NCBI GenBank assembly: GCA_032622095.1
Contig: CP136066.1
Coordinates: forward strand, 99,841,319 to 99,905,318
Origin: Siphonodentalium dalli
Taxonomy: Eukaryota; Mollusca; Scaphopoda; Gadilida; Siphonodentaliidae
Length of the DNA stretch: 64,000 nt
Direction of reading: 5' to 3'
Below the pieces are notes generated by a model. The model was not told the origin of the DNA. It worked only from the letters and a program-made list of their open reading frames with translations, and ran no database searches. The position numbers and the translations under genes are program-made. This document shows positions 46,764-58,231 of the stretch, piece after piece (position 1 is the stretch's first letter; every line of letters begins with the position of its first letter).

Positions 46764-47270
46764 CTATAACGCGATTGACACTTCCTGAAAACATAACTTT
46801 CCTTTATTGTTAGTTGGTTTGCCGCCGATGGTATTCAAATTGAGTCCGTTGGTTTTTGACCTGGTTTTTCCTCCCGTTCGCATCTGAAACATTTCTGTGA
46901 TGTAACAAGGTTGTTCCATCTGGAGAGATTTGAAAACAATTACTGCCCATTTATTTTTAGTCCTAAATTTGAATGTCATGATGTCTTCTTGATTTATAAA
47001 ATGGGTTATGTGATCATATTTACATTTGCTATTCATTAAGCGTACACGATTGTTCAAAATGTCGATCTTATCCACGCTCCCCTGAGTGATGGTAGTCAGT
47101 AAATAGTTCAAACATTTCGATACGCGAAACAATGAGTGAAAGTACAGCATGTTTCGTTGCCACCTTGGTAAAAGTCTGATCCCACCGGCGTCTAGGCAAC
47201 GACATGTCGAGCCGATTTTAAGGTCGAACGGCACTACAAGTACGTCTGAGCTAAATTGCTTCTTTCTCAT
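46764..47270 (-). CDS. Hypothetical 168-codon open frame
   Basis: This is the longest uninterrupted frame on the minus strand apart from repeat artefacts. The predicted product starts MRKKQFSSDVLVVPF and is basic and soluble, with no signal peptide and no clear membrane segment. It contains CRCLDAGG near residue 23, an isoleucine- and lysine-rich middle, and ends in a GGKTRSKTNG and TIGGKPTNN region. I recognise no domain. A single exon of this length is at the edge of what chance gives in 64 kb of AT-rich DNA, so it may be spurious, an orphan gene or part of a spliced gene. No promoter or polyadenylation evidence was weighed. Confidence 0.25.
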   Translation of the reverse strand: MRKKQFSSDVLVVPFDLKIGSTCRCLDAGGIRLLPRWQRNMLYFHSLFRVSKCLNYLLTTITQGSVDKIDILNNRVRLMNSKCKYDHITHFINQEDIMTFKFRTKNKWAVIVFKSLQMEQPCYITEMFQMRTGGKTRSKTNGLNLNTIGGKPTNNKGKLCFQEVSIAL

Positions 47271-49200
47271 CTGAGGGAAGTCATATCTTGCGTCGATCGT
47301 GGTTGATCAACTATCAATGCTTACTATTATATAATCACTCGCATACATAATGCATGTCAATGTTTTAAATATAGCGTTAAATTACACAAAGCAATATGAC
47401 TAAGCATTCGACCTTAAATTGTACACGTGATCCGTTTAAGGTTGGGTGCGCCTGTCGTCTCCAATCCAATAATAATGCTGTTCTGTTGTCGCGGGGATAT
47501 TGTTGACGCAATCAATTGATTTCAATTCGTGCATTTTTGGCTTTTCCGAAAACTCGCTCGCGACACTCAGTGCAGGTGTCTTAATCACGAACCGAACATA
47601 ATTATTATATTTCTTGTATCAGTTGATCCGCGAACATCATGCTGGTAGACATTAAGCCTGTGCGATACAAACAAAACTAATTTCTTTCTCTTTACTGGAT
47701 ATGAAACGTAAACGTGTCCTAAACAGGAATTTGACAACCCCTAAAGTTGGAAAGTTCCAACTGGTAGCCATATATCAGTTCAACAAATAAACATGGAGTA
47801 ATACTACGTTTGGCCTAACATTAATTAACCTCATACGAAATACTGGTTGGAAAATTAAACTACCAGAACAATTTAAACCTAATTTTAGTCTGAAATTGTG
47901 TCGGGCATGGAATTTCAAAATATTGAATTTTGACACGCCCCTATGTTATAACAGTAAAACATATTATTAGTGATCCACTGTGCCAGTAGGCGAACATTTC
48001 AGGCGATGTGTAACTGGGAATTGCTAATTTATCCCCTCCCCACCGAAGCAGACCAGAATTCCCTAGTCAAAACAATTTCCATTATTATGCAGCACAACCC
48101 AGAATATGATAAAATTGTCCAAGTCTGGTAGATTTTATTTGCAACTCACCTTATAGGTTGTAATTTTCCAACATGTACTTCAAGCAGGGGCGTAGCTAAA
48201 GGATCTCCGTTGAGGGGATAGGGTCCATCTTGGAATTTTCAAGAGCGCCCCCTTGGACCAGAACCAAATTGCCAAGTCCGTGAAATGGACATGGCAATTG
48301 CCCTCACAGGCTAATCGTCACAAACCAACACATCGGACTTCCCAAAAATTTGGAAAATTTCCAACATGTCGCCTCATATGGTTAGAAATACCCAATAGTT
48401 TATTTTCAACTGATTGCAATTGGAATCTAAATATCTTGCGATTGTGGGATTATAATACACTTTAACAAGCCCAAAAAAATCACCCAAAACATTGCTTGCT
48501 GATAATTAAATTATCAGAATATATTCAATTGTTTTTAAGTCTAAAATTTGCAATTAATATTATGGAATGTACAACTATATTGAAACGTATGGTTAAAGTT
48601 TGGGTGGAACATTGGATCCCCAATAAGCGAATCCCCATCGCCACATCCATGAACTCAAGCCTCTTCAACCTATCATACATGTGGCTGGAATTTTCCAACT
48701 ACGCCATTTCAGTCCAAATAAATTTTTTGAAAGTCGAATATTCTATTAATTTTTACCGAACGAATTATTTCCTACTTTTGGTGAATGTTTTTCAAACCCT
48801 ATAGCGGGAGTGTTTGATTAGTATTCCCAACAAATGGAATTTTCAGGTACCAGTCGGATATTTCAACCAATACAATATTATCAGGAGGTGAACAATGGGG
48901 CTGACTTGGTCATTGTCGCATGGTTTCGTGCAAAAGACACCCGGGATCTCTCAAACGTGCAAACAGACAGGATCTCAAAATATCGTTCGTCTGCGACAGT
49001 TAAACTCAAAGATGGTGGAATACCCATTCAAATACCTTTGAAATTTAACTCGAAAATCACAGACAAATAATTATTGGAATAATAATTAACATGCGACTAA
49101 TTTGAAACCGATTTAGAAATGAAATTTTGAGATGATGGGTGAGTTTTGAATATTTTGTGAGATTCTGTGTGTCGTTTGGCACATTTAGGAGATCCTGAAT
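47271..49200. other. Unassigned stretch with TTGGAAAATTTCCAA-like words
   Basis: Diverged versions of TTGGAAAATTTCCAACATG occur near 47748, 48168, 48351 and 48690, hinting at an old repeat. CAGGGGCGTAGCTAAAGG at 48184 is a word I have seen at transposon ends in other animals, but no partner end was found. No gene was recognised. Confidence 0.35.
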
Positions 49201-49207
49201 TTAGCCC

Positions 49208-49915
49208 ACCACATGTGCTCATAGAATGGCTGCGAACACACGTACCACGGTACCGATGGCACAATAGGTGTGACAATTTATTATGGTGGAGTTTGGTGAC
49301 AATTGTGTGACAATACTTCTGTGCCATAGCAAGCCATGTTGCCCGCTGAATTCGCACAATGAGTTGACTGGACCAAATAACCCATTGCGTTTCACCCAGG
49401 TTGATCTCTGCTCATTAAGCTTTGCTACATTGTATTCTCTACGATATAAATAATTGCACGATCGATCGTCCAGAATTGTGTTTGACCGTTTCAATCCCTC
49501 ATTGCCTCACATATCATGCACGTATAGTATTGTATTGATATGTTCTCACTACTTATATTAAATTCATGCACATTAAGACAGTTCCCCAATTGCGTTTTTA
49601 ATTTTGCGACGTTTAGTTCTATTCATAATTCTGCTAACATTATCATGTGGGCCGATGAAGCTATGTCGGAACTGTTGGTGGAACTACAACTGAAAGAACG
49701 TATCTGGAATAAACAAAGCGAACAATATACACAAGGACCAAAACAAGAAAAAGGCTGATCATAACGAACTTTGGAAGACTCATTGTGCGAATATGCAGCG
49801 GGTGACAAGACTAGCTATGGCATATTAATTGTGACGACCAATTGTCACCAAACTCCACCATAATAAATTGTCACACCTGCTATGCCATAGCTATTGTTGT
49901 ACGTGTGTCCGCAGT
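49208..49915 (-). mobile_element. Long-TIR element, GTGTGACAATTTATTATGG family (copy 2)
   Basis: The left arm AACACACGTACCACGGTACC, with GGTGTGACAATTTATTATGG, matches inverted the right arm ending GTACGTGTGTCCGCAG. The interior contains AACCCATTGCGTTTCACC and AGGTTGATCTCTGCTCATTA, the reverse complement of the interior of copy 1 at 13.7 kb. The element is therefore in the opposite orientation and about 200 bp longer, with extra internal sequence at 49440-49760. Confidence 0.82.
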
Positions 49916-50569
49916 GTACAATGCACAAACTAAATCATGAATATATGTTGGATTTAAATAACAGGTAGTTGTTTCAAATGCTATTTCTAAGTCTGTAATG
50001 CCAAAAAAGCTAATTGTTTGTATAAATGATTTTGACCATCAAGGGTTATGGTTGGTAAATATACAGTTAGCTCGGGTGAATAGCAATTGGATACACTGGT
50101 TGATGTTTCGAAGGGTTTCACAAGTCGAATTTGTAATGTAGCAGCATATTGTGAGGCAGATGTTGGGTTATATCAGTCAAATTACTGAAATAAAATCTCC
50201 AAAACTTTATTTGACATCCTAAATTATTATAGAAAGAGGATTATACTAATTTGGCATAACATAAACTTGATGAATTTTCTTTCGATAAGTGTGTCTATGC
50301 GGTTATATTGCTGCATATCTATTTGTGTTGATATTGGTACCAGGTATAATACGGTATACTGGTAGTAAACAGTATCAGCAACCAATATGAGCCGCTGCTT
50401 TGGATACACATTTGTAAATCGTTATAAACCATTTACCATACCACCCCTCATACCGAGTTACGAGGGAAATATGAATCTGTCCATCTAAGCGTATAGTATA
50501 GCCGCATCTTTTTACGAGCTCTTATTTTTCCCCTACATTTTTCTGTCAATTTGTTTAAAGCTTGCCGCC
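49916..50569. other. Unassigned stretch
   Basis: Nothing recognised. Confidence 0.5.
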
Positions 50570-50850
50570 GATATTTAGTACCATGGGAACTTGTGCATCT
50601 GTGATTATGAGATCCGTCCGACTGCTTTGTGGAGTTATCCCCTTTTTTACTTAAAATATTTCTCAAATGCATACTTTTGTCCGAGCTTGTATTCCTAGTT
50701 TTCACACAATTTTATTACAAACTTGGCACAGCTAGTTAGTACGGTACCATGTGGACCTGTGCACCTGCGATTATGAGGTCCATCCGACGCTTTACTTGAC
50801 AATTTTCGCAACATGATCTCATTTGTCCGAGCTTGTATACTCCTACATAC
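50570..50850. repeat. Two-copy tandem duplication, about 164-bp unit
   Basis: TAGTACCATGGGAACTTGTG near 50576 and TAGTACGGTACCATGTGGAC near 50737 begin parallel units. They share GATTATGAGATCCGTCCGAC / GATTATGAGGTCCATCCGAC and TTTGTCCGAGCTTGTAT. The frame on the minus strand across the first unit is not supported as a gene. Confidence 0.75.
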
Positions 50851-52027
50851 TCCATAGGGATATCCTCAGTCCCATTGGGGCAATCTACCTCCAGTTCATT
50901 TAAGTTAAAATGTTAGTCAGTAGATATGTGACTCATCTAATCTGGTTGTGGTTTACAAAATATCGAACCTTATTAGTGTTACTCGGAATGGGTAAGTAAT
51001 GATACTATTATCTGTTTTGTAAATGTTTGGGTTATGAATAAATAGTTGCAGTCAATCAATTGACTAATGGCGACAACGACATGAAAACATGTGTTTTGAA
51101 TGACTCGTGACCCGTACTACGTGAACAAAACGGGTGACGATTTTATCTAATGACATTAGCATTAAAATTGTATCAACATATTCCTTCGTTTCCCCCCATA
51201 GAAATGTATATTTGGAACCTAATATTTCAATATTTGTTCAATTTGAGCTACATAAAGAATATACACTCAAATTCGATATTTTTACCATAATAACATATTT
51301 CACCATAAATAAATGAACACAAATTGACAAGTATTAACAAATACTGATGTCACACTTTTGACTCCGATTGAAACTGAAATAAGTCCTCTTCTTTGATTGA
51401 CAAATATACACAATACGGAAAAATGTATGTGTGGTTCCCAGATATATCATGTGGTTTCCTTCCGCGCTGCACGACGTAAGCGACAATACGATATTCCGGA
51501 ATCGAGGCAGCTGCTCGGTACGGAAAAAATTATGCGTGGTCTGATGTGGTTCCCAGAAACATCACCGGGTTCGATGTTTACCACACGATATGGGTTTATC
51601 TTGTGTTGGTATCGATCAAGCAAATTGAAGATAGCACACCACACTAGTCAATAGATAATTAATAGTCTATATACGCAAGTAAAGGGTTATGACCGTATAC
51701 ATTCTAAATTATTATCTCGCCCGAACATAATTTTTTACCTAATGAACGAGTCTTGTTAAACGATCTTTATCTTTACCATATTTGGGGAAATTTCAAAGAA
51801 ACGCTCTTTATGTAATTGGCGTATTTTGTTGTTTGGCATCCAAGTCCAGAACAATAATCAGTGGGTAGACGTCCGCATTTGTCTTAAACGCCATGCGTAA
51901 TTTACAAATGTGTATTTCAAAGTGTTTTCCTAATGATATTGTCCAAAAATCAGTCTCGACGAATGGATGACTAGATTAATTAGCCCTCCGTACATTTTAA
52001 AGCATCAATTATGCAGATTGCGTAGTT
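50851..52027. other. Unassigned stretch
   Basis: No repeat family. An 85-codon frame at 51397-51654 spans a GC-richer patch but has no motif I recognise. An AAACGCTCTTTATG word lies near 51795. Confidence 0.4.
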
Positions 52028-52041
52028 GGGTGATTCTCAGC

Positions 52042-52424
52042 GTCACGTACGTTACACTGAACTCATTTTTGAAGAATAAAAGAAGTTACTGTTTGAAAAC
52101 TGAACACTGATATCAACAATTGTTAAGTGTCCAGATAGTCAACTGTATATATGATTGTAACAAAATAGCAGACCAGCGGATCGGTGGTGTTTTAAAATGT
52201 TATGCCGAAACTGAAGTCTGTCGCGTGCGTTAAATTACATGCGAAAACAAACTTTTTCGCAACGTATTGGTTTCATTCATTGCTTCTATAATTTCTGACA
52301 ACTATACGCGATTTCCAATAAACTACCAGTGGCTCAGGCTTTCTTTTGTTTCCCAGAATTAATTTATCTACAGAGCCTCAATGTGTTGTCACGTACGTTA
52401 CATGGAATTGTCACGTACGTTACA
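52042..52424. promoter_or_regulatory. Left subterminal GTCACGTACGTTACA repeats
   Basis: Three exact copies at 52042-52056, 52388-52402 and 52410-52424, all in plus orientation. The centre ACGTACGT is self-complementary. Subterminal repeats of this kind are commonly transposase-binding sites, so that is the inferred role. Confidence 0.7.
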
Positions 52425-53087
52425 TATTCAGGTCACGGACAATGTTTTCATAAATATAGCTTAAAATGCAGACATTTATTTCTAAAATTATTTTATTACC
52501 ACATTTATGTTAAATTGTAATAAAAAAATGATATCCAGAGTATGACAAATCCAAATTCTTTCAAATGGTATAAAAGTAAATAGACACTCTTTTTAAGAGT
52601 GACTATTTCCTTTGATACCATATTTAAGTATAATAAAACATATCATGTCCAGGGTATTAAAGGGAAGTTGTGTAGATGCAGTGAATAGAAACACTCTTTT
52701 TCCCATATCTTTCGGCCCCACCGCCTTATCAATGGCAATATAACTATATATTTACATATCAACTAAGTGTTTCTATGCAATGTATGTAAGTACAGGTTGG
52801 TTATTTGGATATCATAATAAATATAAGATGAAAAATTTCGACTGATTTTTGTGAATATCTTGATGGAAACTAAATGTTCTAAATCCTAAGCCAATGCATG
52901 GTATTGCATATGTATATATTTCTTTTCCTATTTTCATCTAAAAATAATACCATTACTAAATCTACAACAGGCCGCTTTACAGATAATATGCTAAAATATA
53001 ACAGTGTGTAATCTTAGAAATTAAACTAATAAAATAATTCACATATTCACTAAAAATTGTGCAGATATCCTATATTTATTCATTCCT

Positions 53088-53323
53088 TAACACTTTCATG
53101 ACAGGAGCTGCGCTGGTGCAACATTGAAGATCATATGTCAGTGTATTCTATTATATATGCGAGCCTCGCATACCGGCATGTATAAGAGCATGCACTGGTG
53201 AACAAAGTCAATGTAAATATTGTTAGGCAAATGTATTCTCTAATATATGCGAGGCTCCCTATAAGACACTCGCATATTAAAGTTTTTGCAAAATTTCAGC
53301 AAGCTTGAATCATGGAAGGGTAA
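53088..53323. mobile_element. Palindromic TIR element, ATATATGCGAG family (copy 2)
   Basis: Starts TTAACACTTTCATGACAGGA, carries GCGCTGGTGCAACATTGAAG and TTATATATGCGAG blocks in both orientations, and ends GCTTGAATCATGGAAGGGTA. It aligns with the reverse complement of the element at 7443-7660 over its full length. It is inserted in the left half of the 5-kb transposon. Confidence 0.72.
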
Positions 53324-53435
53324 AATTGCCGTTCAATCAATTTGCCTCTCAGCCTCTGAATTTGCTTGGATGGATGGGAAATGATAATAAATAATTGTGA
53401 TGACAAACCAATACTGTAATTGATATGACTATTAA

Positions 53436-53930
53436 AGGTACGGTTGGCCTTGGCGGTGGGTATCATGTGAAAATATTTCCACTCGTCAAAAACCGCCACA
53501 AACAGAAAGAACAACAAAATGTAGACAGACTTTGCCCGTATACAAATAAGAAATATCGCATAAACAGTATGTTATTGTCATATCTTTGACCATTGTTATG
53601 TAAACAAAACCATAAAAAGTAACTTTTCTGGTGTTTGTTTATATTATGATGGTAAACATAAAGAGCGTTCTTTGTTGGTGAATTCCTGATATGGAACGAA
53701 TAAAGAGCGTTTATGCCATTTGTGTGTGATTAGCCAGCAGCATTGTGCTGTCTTCTGTAACACAATCAGGCTCTTGCTTAGGTACAATATAGTAAATCTT
53801 TATGATAACATGCTGTTTACGCGATGGTCATGGTATATATGAACGAAACTGTATGCGTTTTTTATGTTTTTCTGTTTACGGTGATTGGAACAAATATGAA
53901 TATTTTCGACAACTAAGGCCCCACGTGCCT
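53436..53930 (+). mobile_element. TTAA-family MITE, subfamily B (copy 1)
   Basis: 495 bp, begins AGGTACGGTTGGCCTTGG and ends GGCCCCACGTGCCT, with TTAA on both sides (53432-53435 and 53931-53934). Contains the paired AAACATAAAGAGCGTTCTTT and GAATAAAGAGCGTTTATGCC words. Nearly identical copies at 60154 and 61414 indicate recent activity. Confidence 0.9.
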
Positions 53931-54071
53931 TTAAAGGGCAGTTCTAGCATTTACTTGAGAAATAACATGAATACCGGTCTGTCCAAGATTGTTCGATCGT
54001 TGGGTAATGTTTAACAGTCTGACATTCAAATTGATCCAATATATTTAACATGTGAATCCAACACATAAACT

Positions 54072-56030
54072 TTATAGAAACTTGGCAAATTTAAATTGTC
54101 CAGGTGTGCCCGCAACATCTGGAGTGTTTATGGTCTTAACTATTTGGCTACTTGTATAGTATACTCTATCTGGTACTACAGGCCACTTCCAGAAATGTCC
54201 AGACCTGTGCATAACTTGCACCTGATATTCATTATCAATCACACCTGTAACCTCACCAGGAAAAAGTTCCCCATCGTAAGATGCTGCAACCCACTCTCCC
54301 AATTTGATAATCGACTGGCTTGCGTCTACTACAGTACATGCATCACCACAGTCAACAGTAGCGAGTGCCTCCTTGACGCCAAAAACATGATATGTTTCCA
54401 ATTTTCCAGTAGTACTAGTATAACAGTACTTACTAACATGCATCTTTGCTATGGATTAACATACTTTATTAAATTGTCAATATCTTTCTGGGACACAAGC
54501 ATAACTTCCACAATTGGCATCAGGTCCTTTACTAGCTTATAGAAGTCTGAATCATTTTGCACAACAGTATCCCCGGACAGATTCATAACCTTCTGTCTGA
54601 CCAACGACTTGGCTCTTCCACCAACCCCATCAATGACCATCTTCCCATGGGCAGTCGCAAAAAAATGTCCATTCCATGTTCTTCTTGTATTTCAAAGCCA
54701 AATCATGCATTGTTTTCATGGCATATCTGTTCTTGAACTCACTAGTCGGGCCATCACTGAATATTATGTCATTTTGATCAACTGAATTATTATCCTTGTT
54801 CAAATAGTTATAAATTTCCATCAAAAAAGTATATATTGTGTCACGGCCCTTATCCTTTGTGTCAGAACAAATTAGAAATGTCTTGAAATTATCATGGTCA
54901 AACGCAGCCGCTGTGAAAAACTGAACTGTATCCCGTGACCATAGGGCAGATTGTACCTCCTTCTGGTACTCACAAATGTAAGCCATTGCAAAGTCAATTT
55001 GGAGTATTCGGTGTTGGGTTTTGTCTGCATCGAAAGCATTCTGTGGAAGTCATTTTATGCGAACATGCTCCTGAATTTTTGGTATATTCTCCATTATTTC
55101 ATTGAGAAGAACTCCTGCTGTTATCAATTCACATTTTCCTCAATCTACCCTCATCACCCTTCTGCCAAACATACCACCAATCATATCCTGAATTATGCTC
55201 ACAGAAGCACTGAACAATTTGCCTTCTCTACATACATCACATTTTGCCTGCCAGCATTTTCCAGCCAGATCATCTAAATCACAAAGGAACGTTTCCCACC
55301 AACTCCCATCATAACTCCATCCTAATCATTTAATTCGCAACATAAAGTTCTCATGTAACCTGCACTTACACTGATCCCTCGGAGAGTCGCCCAGAAGGAG
55401 AACATTTTTAGGTCTCATCTTGCAGAAAGTTGAAAATGATACCGAACTATCAGCAGACAATTCTGAATATATCGCATAAGCCTCTCTAAAATACAGTCAG
55501 AAAATACTTCCTTTCTCAGTCTCTTTCCATCGATCCATATTGTCATCTCGTCCTTCATTCCAGGTAGAGTTATACTTATATCGGTTCTAACGAAGAAGCT
55601 TTCAACATTCAACCGATCTCCCGATGCCATAAGTTCCTTCAAAGACCCTTCAAACTTATTTCTGATCCTGAGTCCACTTCCTTAGCAAGCTCGCTTTGCA
55701 TGTGACGCCGGTAGACTTATTCGTGTTTGAGACACAGCCTTGCTGGAAGCCTGTCTCGATTTATATGACAGCCGTACAACCAATGGTTGCTCCATCGCCT
55801 TCTCTGGCTTTTTTCCTGTGTAATCTAACTCTCTCCTGTGTCGCTGCCCGGTTTACCTGCTTATCTTCTTCTGACATCATCAATTTCTTATTCCTCCTCA
55901 ACAATTTGATCCGCTCATTCTCACATTTTCTATATTCAGGATCATCCTTCCTCCTTTCCCTCATCTTTCTCATGCTATCAGCACTACTAGTTATTTTTTT
56001 AGGCAGAGACGAATCCATGCCTACATTCAA
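54072..56030 (-). pseudogene. Decayed transposase-like gene of the 5-kb transposon
   Basis: Read from 56030 downward, the segments are as follows. (1) A basic N-terminus, MRKMRERRKDDPEYRK with a second basic block RVRLHRKKA. (2) After a frame change, near 55350-55440, a Cys/His segment SPRDQCKCRLHENF, and near 55215-55285 CWQAKCDVC. (3) At 54660-54986 a core with TVQFFTAAAFDHDNFKTF, IIFSDGPTSEFKNRY and MEWTFF. (4) At 54449-54640, in another frame, VIDGVGGRAKSLVRQ. (5) A C-terminus at 54072-54443 with VMHRSGHFWKWP. From memory, this order matches large uncharacterised proteins of cnidarians and molluscs with an FSDG...FKNR...HGK...DGxGG core. The spaced acidic residues suggest an RNase-H-fold DDE/D transposase (inference). 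At least one break is an indel in a 7-base A/T run (54659-54665). Frames 3, 4 and 5 do not join without shifts, so it is not functional as read. Confidence 0.68.
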
Positions 56031-56157
56031 ACAATTTGGAGAGAAAGGACATCCAAATCATTCAAGCCTTTATATATACATCAGTCCAATTTCAAAACTT
56101 TCAGACACTTTCACTGCCAAAGTTCAACCACATACATATTTGTTTTATTGATTCCAC

Positions 56158-56728
56158 CACATTGTGTGCCTTTAAATATAAAAATAACTAATGTCAGAAT
56201 AGTGCTCTTTGATATATAATGGTTATTATTTAGGCCACTGTCCTAATATATAGCACTGGAAACAACAGTCACATAATTGAAGGGTTAATTTGACATGCAT
56301 AATCTGTATGAAATTCCTACACTTTCTGCTGAAATATTGCTACATTGCACTTTCTGCCGAGATCTTGCTACATTGTGTATGTGTTATGCTGCAGTACAGC
56401 TGTACTGTATGTAATTTGAATTGGGAGGAATGTCAGCCAACTATTACGCAGTTTCTGCAACTCTGGATGACAGAACAGTAAGAAGTAACTGGCCTCTACC
56501 TTTCAATAAGTCATAACACATGTTTGTTTTGCCATATCTGGAACAATTGATTTCAAGAAATTGCACAAATCTACCTATAACCGCTTGAGCTAATGTATAT
56601 AGCTGATCTACTGATAACACAATGGAGATGCATATGTTAAATCCAGTAGCTGAAGTGCTGCTGTTAGTAGAAGCATCATAGTATAGAACAGAAGGGGCAA
56701 TTGATGTGTAGTTGCAATACATCCAAAT
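56158..56728. other. Transposon interior upstream of the transposase-like gene
   Basis: A 92-codon minus-strand frame at 56444-56722 begins MYCNYTSIAPSVLYY and could be an upstream exon or a chance frame; no motif was recognised. The rest is AT-rich. Confidence 0.3.
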
Positions 56729-56927
56729 GTAACGTACGTGACGTCACGTGCGTTACACAACTTGTAAAGTATTTAAGCGTTTTTTACCAACAGCAACCAC
56801 TTTTAATTAACCTCATAATTTTTCAATTAATTTCCTACATACAATAGTGTAATAACTGTTATATTGCTTTACGTGGTTTTCATGTAATGAGAATACTAAA
56901 CAGTTCATTGTTGTCACGTACGTTACA
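56729..56927. promoter_or_regulatory. Right subterminal GTCACGTACGTTACA repeats
   Basis: An inverted copy at 56729-56743 abuts a plus copy with one change at 56743-56757, forming a near-palindrome around GTGACGTCAC. A further exact plus copy lies at 56913-56927. They mirror the cluster at the left end of the element. Confidence 0.7.
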
Positions 56928-57038
56928 GTTCAATTCATAAGATGTAAATTTGAGACTTTTTGCCCCCTGCATCCCACATGCATAAAAAGAAATATATTGG
57001 CATACTGGAATAAAATTTACATTTTTTGAGAATCACCC

Positions 57039-57829
57039 GGTTACCATTTTAAAAGGACAATCGTAGACACAACGTTACATTTTAAATATGACCTGATTTA
57101 TTTTCAAAACATCTTTACATGTGCATTGACCACATGGGGTCTGGGAACCTAAACAAACAATATTACATGTATATGAAATTAAAGCAGAAAACAGTTCCCG
57201 GACCTGTGCTGGAAGGGGTTCTGTGTAGCACGCTTCATATCAACACCATAATTTACTAGTCTCCTACCGTGACTATCGGTAGGCCTGAAGCTGAAATTGT
57301 AAACATTAACAAACCACACACGTGGACAGCGGCGGTCACAAAACTTAAACGGACCCCCTTGACAACCTGTATTTAATTTTTTTATGGGAACACTTTTTTT
57401 CAATACAACTGTATTTCTACCCCCCTCCCCAACCCACATACATGCATGCACATGCAACGAAACAATCAAGATAATATACTTTATTACTATATATTCTAGT
57501 TGAAACGATGGTGGGGCTTGCGGCCCCTTGTTGCGCTTCGCGCACATTATATTATATTGAACAGCGCGCTCTTCGCGCACAATTTGATCCTTTAATCATT
57601 CTTTTATCAGATTTATTCTCATCTGAGAGAAGAAAAGAGCATTAACGTCGGCAGTATTGTTTACACTGTATTATTCCCGGTCCCGGGAATGTGGTTTTTC
57701 TAACCGAGTTCCGGCGAATCTGCTGAACGGTATACCCACTGGCGGGAGGTCAGACTGTGTCCATTTGCCATATTCTGTGTATACCGGTACTGCTTCGATT
57801 CCACATTCAATGCACAACTTTCATAACAA
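57039..57829. other. Unassigned stretch between transposon and recombinase pseudogene
   Basis: A CpG-containing patch with GTGCGCGAAGCGC and CGCTCTTCGCGC words lies at 57520-57580, and CCCGGTCCCGGG lies at 57676-57687. A 133-codon minus-strand frame (57179-57580) with CQGGPFKFCDRRCPR was not recognised. The 5' part of the downstream pseudogene may lie here, because its first readable frame has no start codon. Confidence 0.35.
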
Positions 57830-58228
57830 GAGGACATCGACAAGGTTGATGAGGGGAGGCCACCAACTGGTGAAGAATGCAAGGATGCAGATGAAGAACG
57901 GCAAGAGGACATCGACAAGGTTGATGAGGAGAGGCCACCAATTGGTGAAGAATGCAAGGATGTAGACGAACAGCAAGAGGACATCGACGAGGTTAATGAG
58001 GAGAGGCCACCGACTGGTGAAGAATGCAAGGATGCAGATGAACAACAAGAGGACATCGACGAGGTTAATGAGGAGAGGCCACCATCTGGTGAAGAATGCA
58101 AGGATGCAGATGAACAACAGCAAGAGGACATCGACATATTTGATGAGGAGAGGCCACCAACTGGTGAAGACTGCAAGGATATAGATGAACAGCAAGAGGG
58201 GGACATGGACGATGACGTTGATGACGTA
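57830..58228 (+). repeat. Acidic 20-24-residue repeats in exon 1
   Basis: Five in-frame units of the form EDIDKVDEERPPTGEECKD followed by ADEQQ, each encoded by a 63-72-bp tandem unit. All length steps are multiples of three, so the array has kept its frame despite changing length. Frame is lost after DMDDDVDDV: compared with the next copy of the following segment (58380-58440), about 11 bases are missing near 58228. The serine-rich frame on the opposite strand is a shadow. Confidence 0.8.
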
Positions 58229-58231
58229 TGA

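Larger units (their letters stand above)
52028..57038 (-). mobile_element. About 5-kb DNA transposon with 11-bp TIRs and subterminal 15-mers
   Basis: GGGTGATTCTC at 52028-52038 is exactly inverted at 57028-57038 (GAGAATCACCC). Both ends carry copies of GTCACGTACGTTACA: 52042, 52388 and 52410 on the left; 56729 (inverted), 56743 (one change) and 56913 on the right. None was noticed elsewhere in the window. Between them lies a decayed transposase-like gene on the minus strand. The flanks AGTT and GGTT could be a mutated 4-bp duplication, but this is weak. The left half holds later insertions at 53088-53323 and 53436-53930. The assembly of TIRs, subterminal repeats and an internal gene is what a once-autonomous class II element should look like. 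Confidence 0.8.

Noticed and set aside
48184-48201. CAGGGGCGTAGCTAAAGG as a transposon terminus
   Set aside because: No inverted partner or second copy was found in the window, so no element could be delimited.
54096-54542. 148-codon plus-strand frame
   Set aside because: Antisense to the transposase-like C-terminus, which has family-like motifs on the minus strand.
52028-57038. Clear target-site duplication for the 5-kb transposon
   Set aside because: Flanks AGTT and GGTT differ; with one candidate of four bases this is not evidence.
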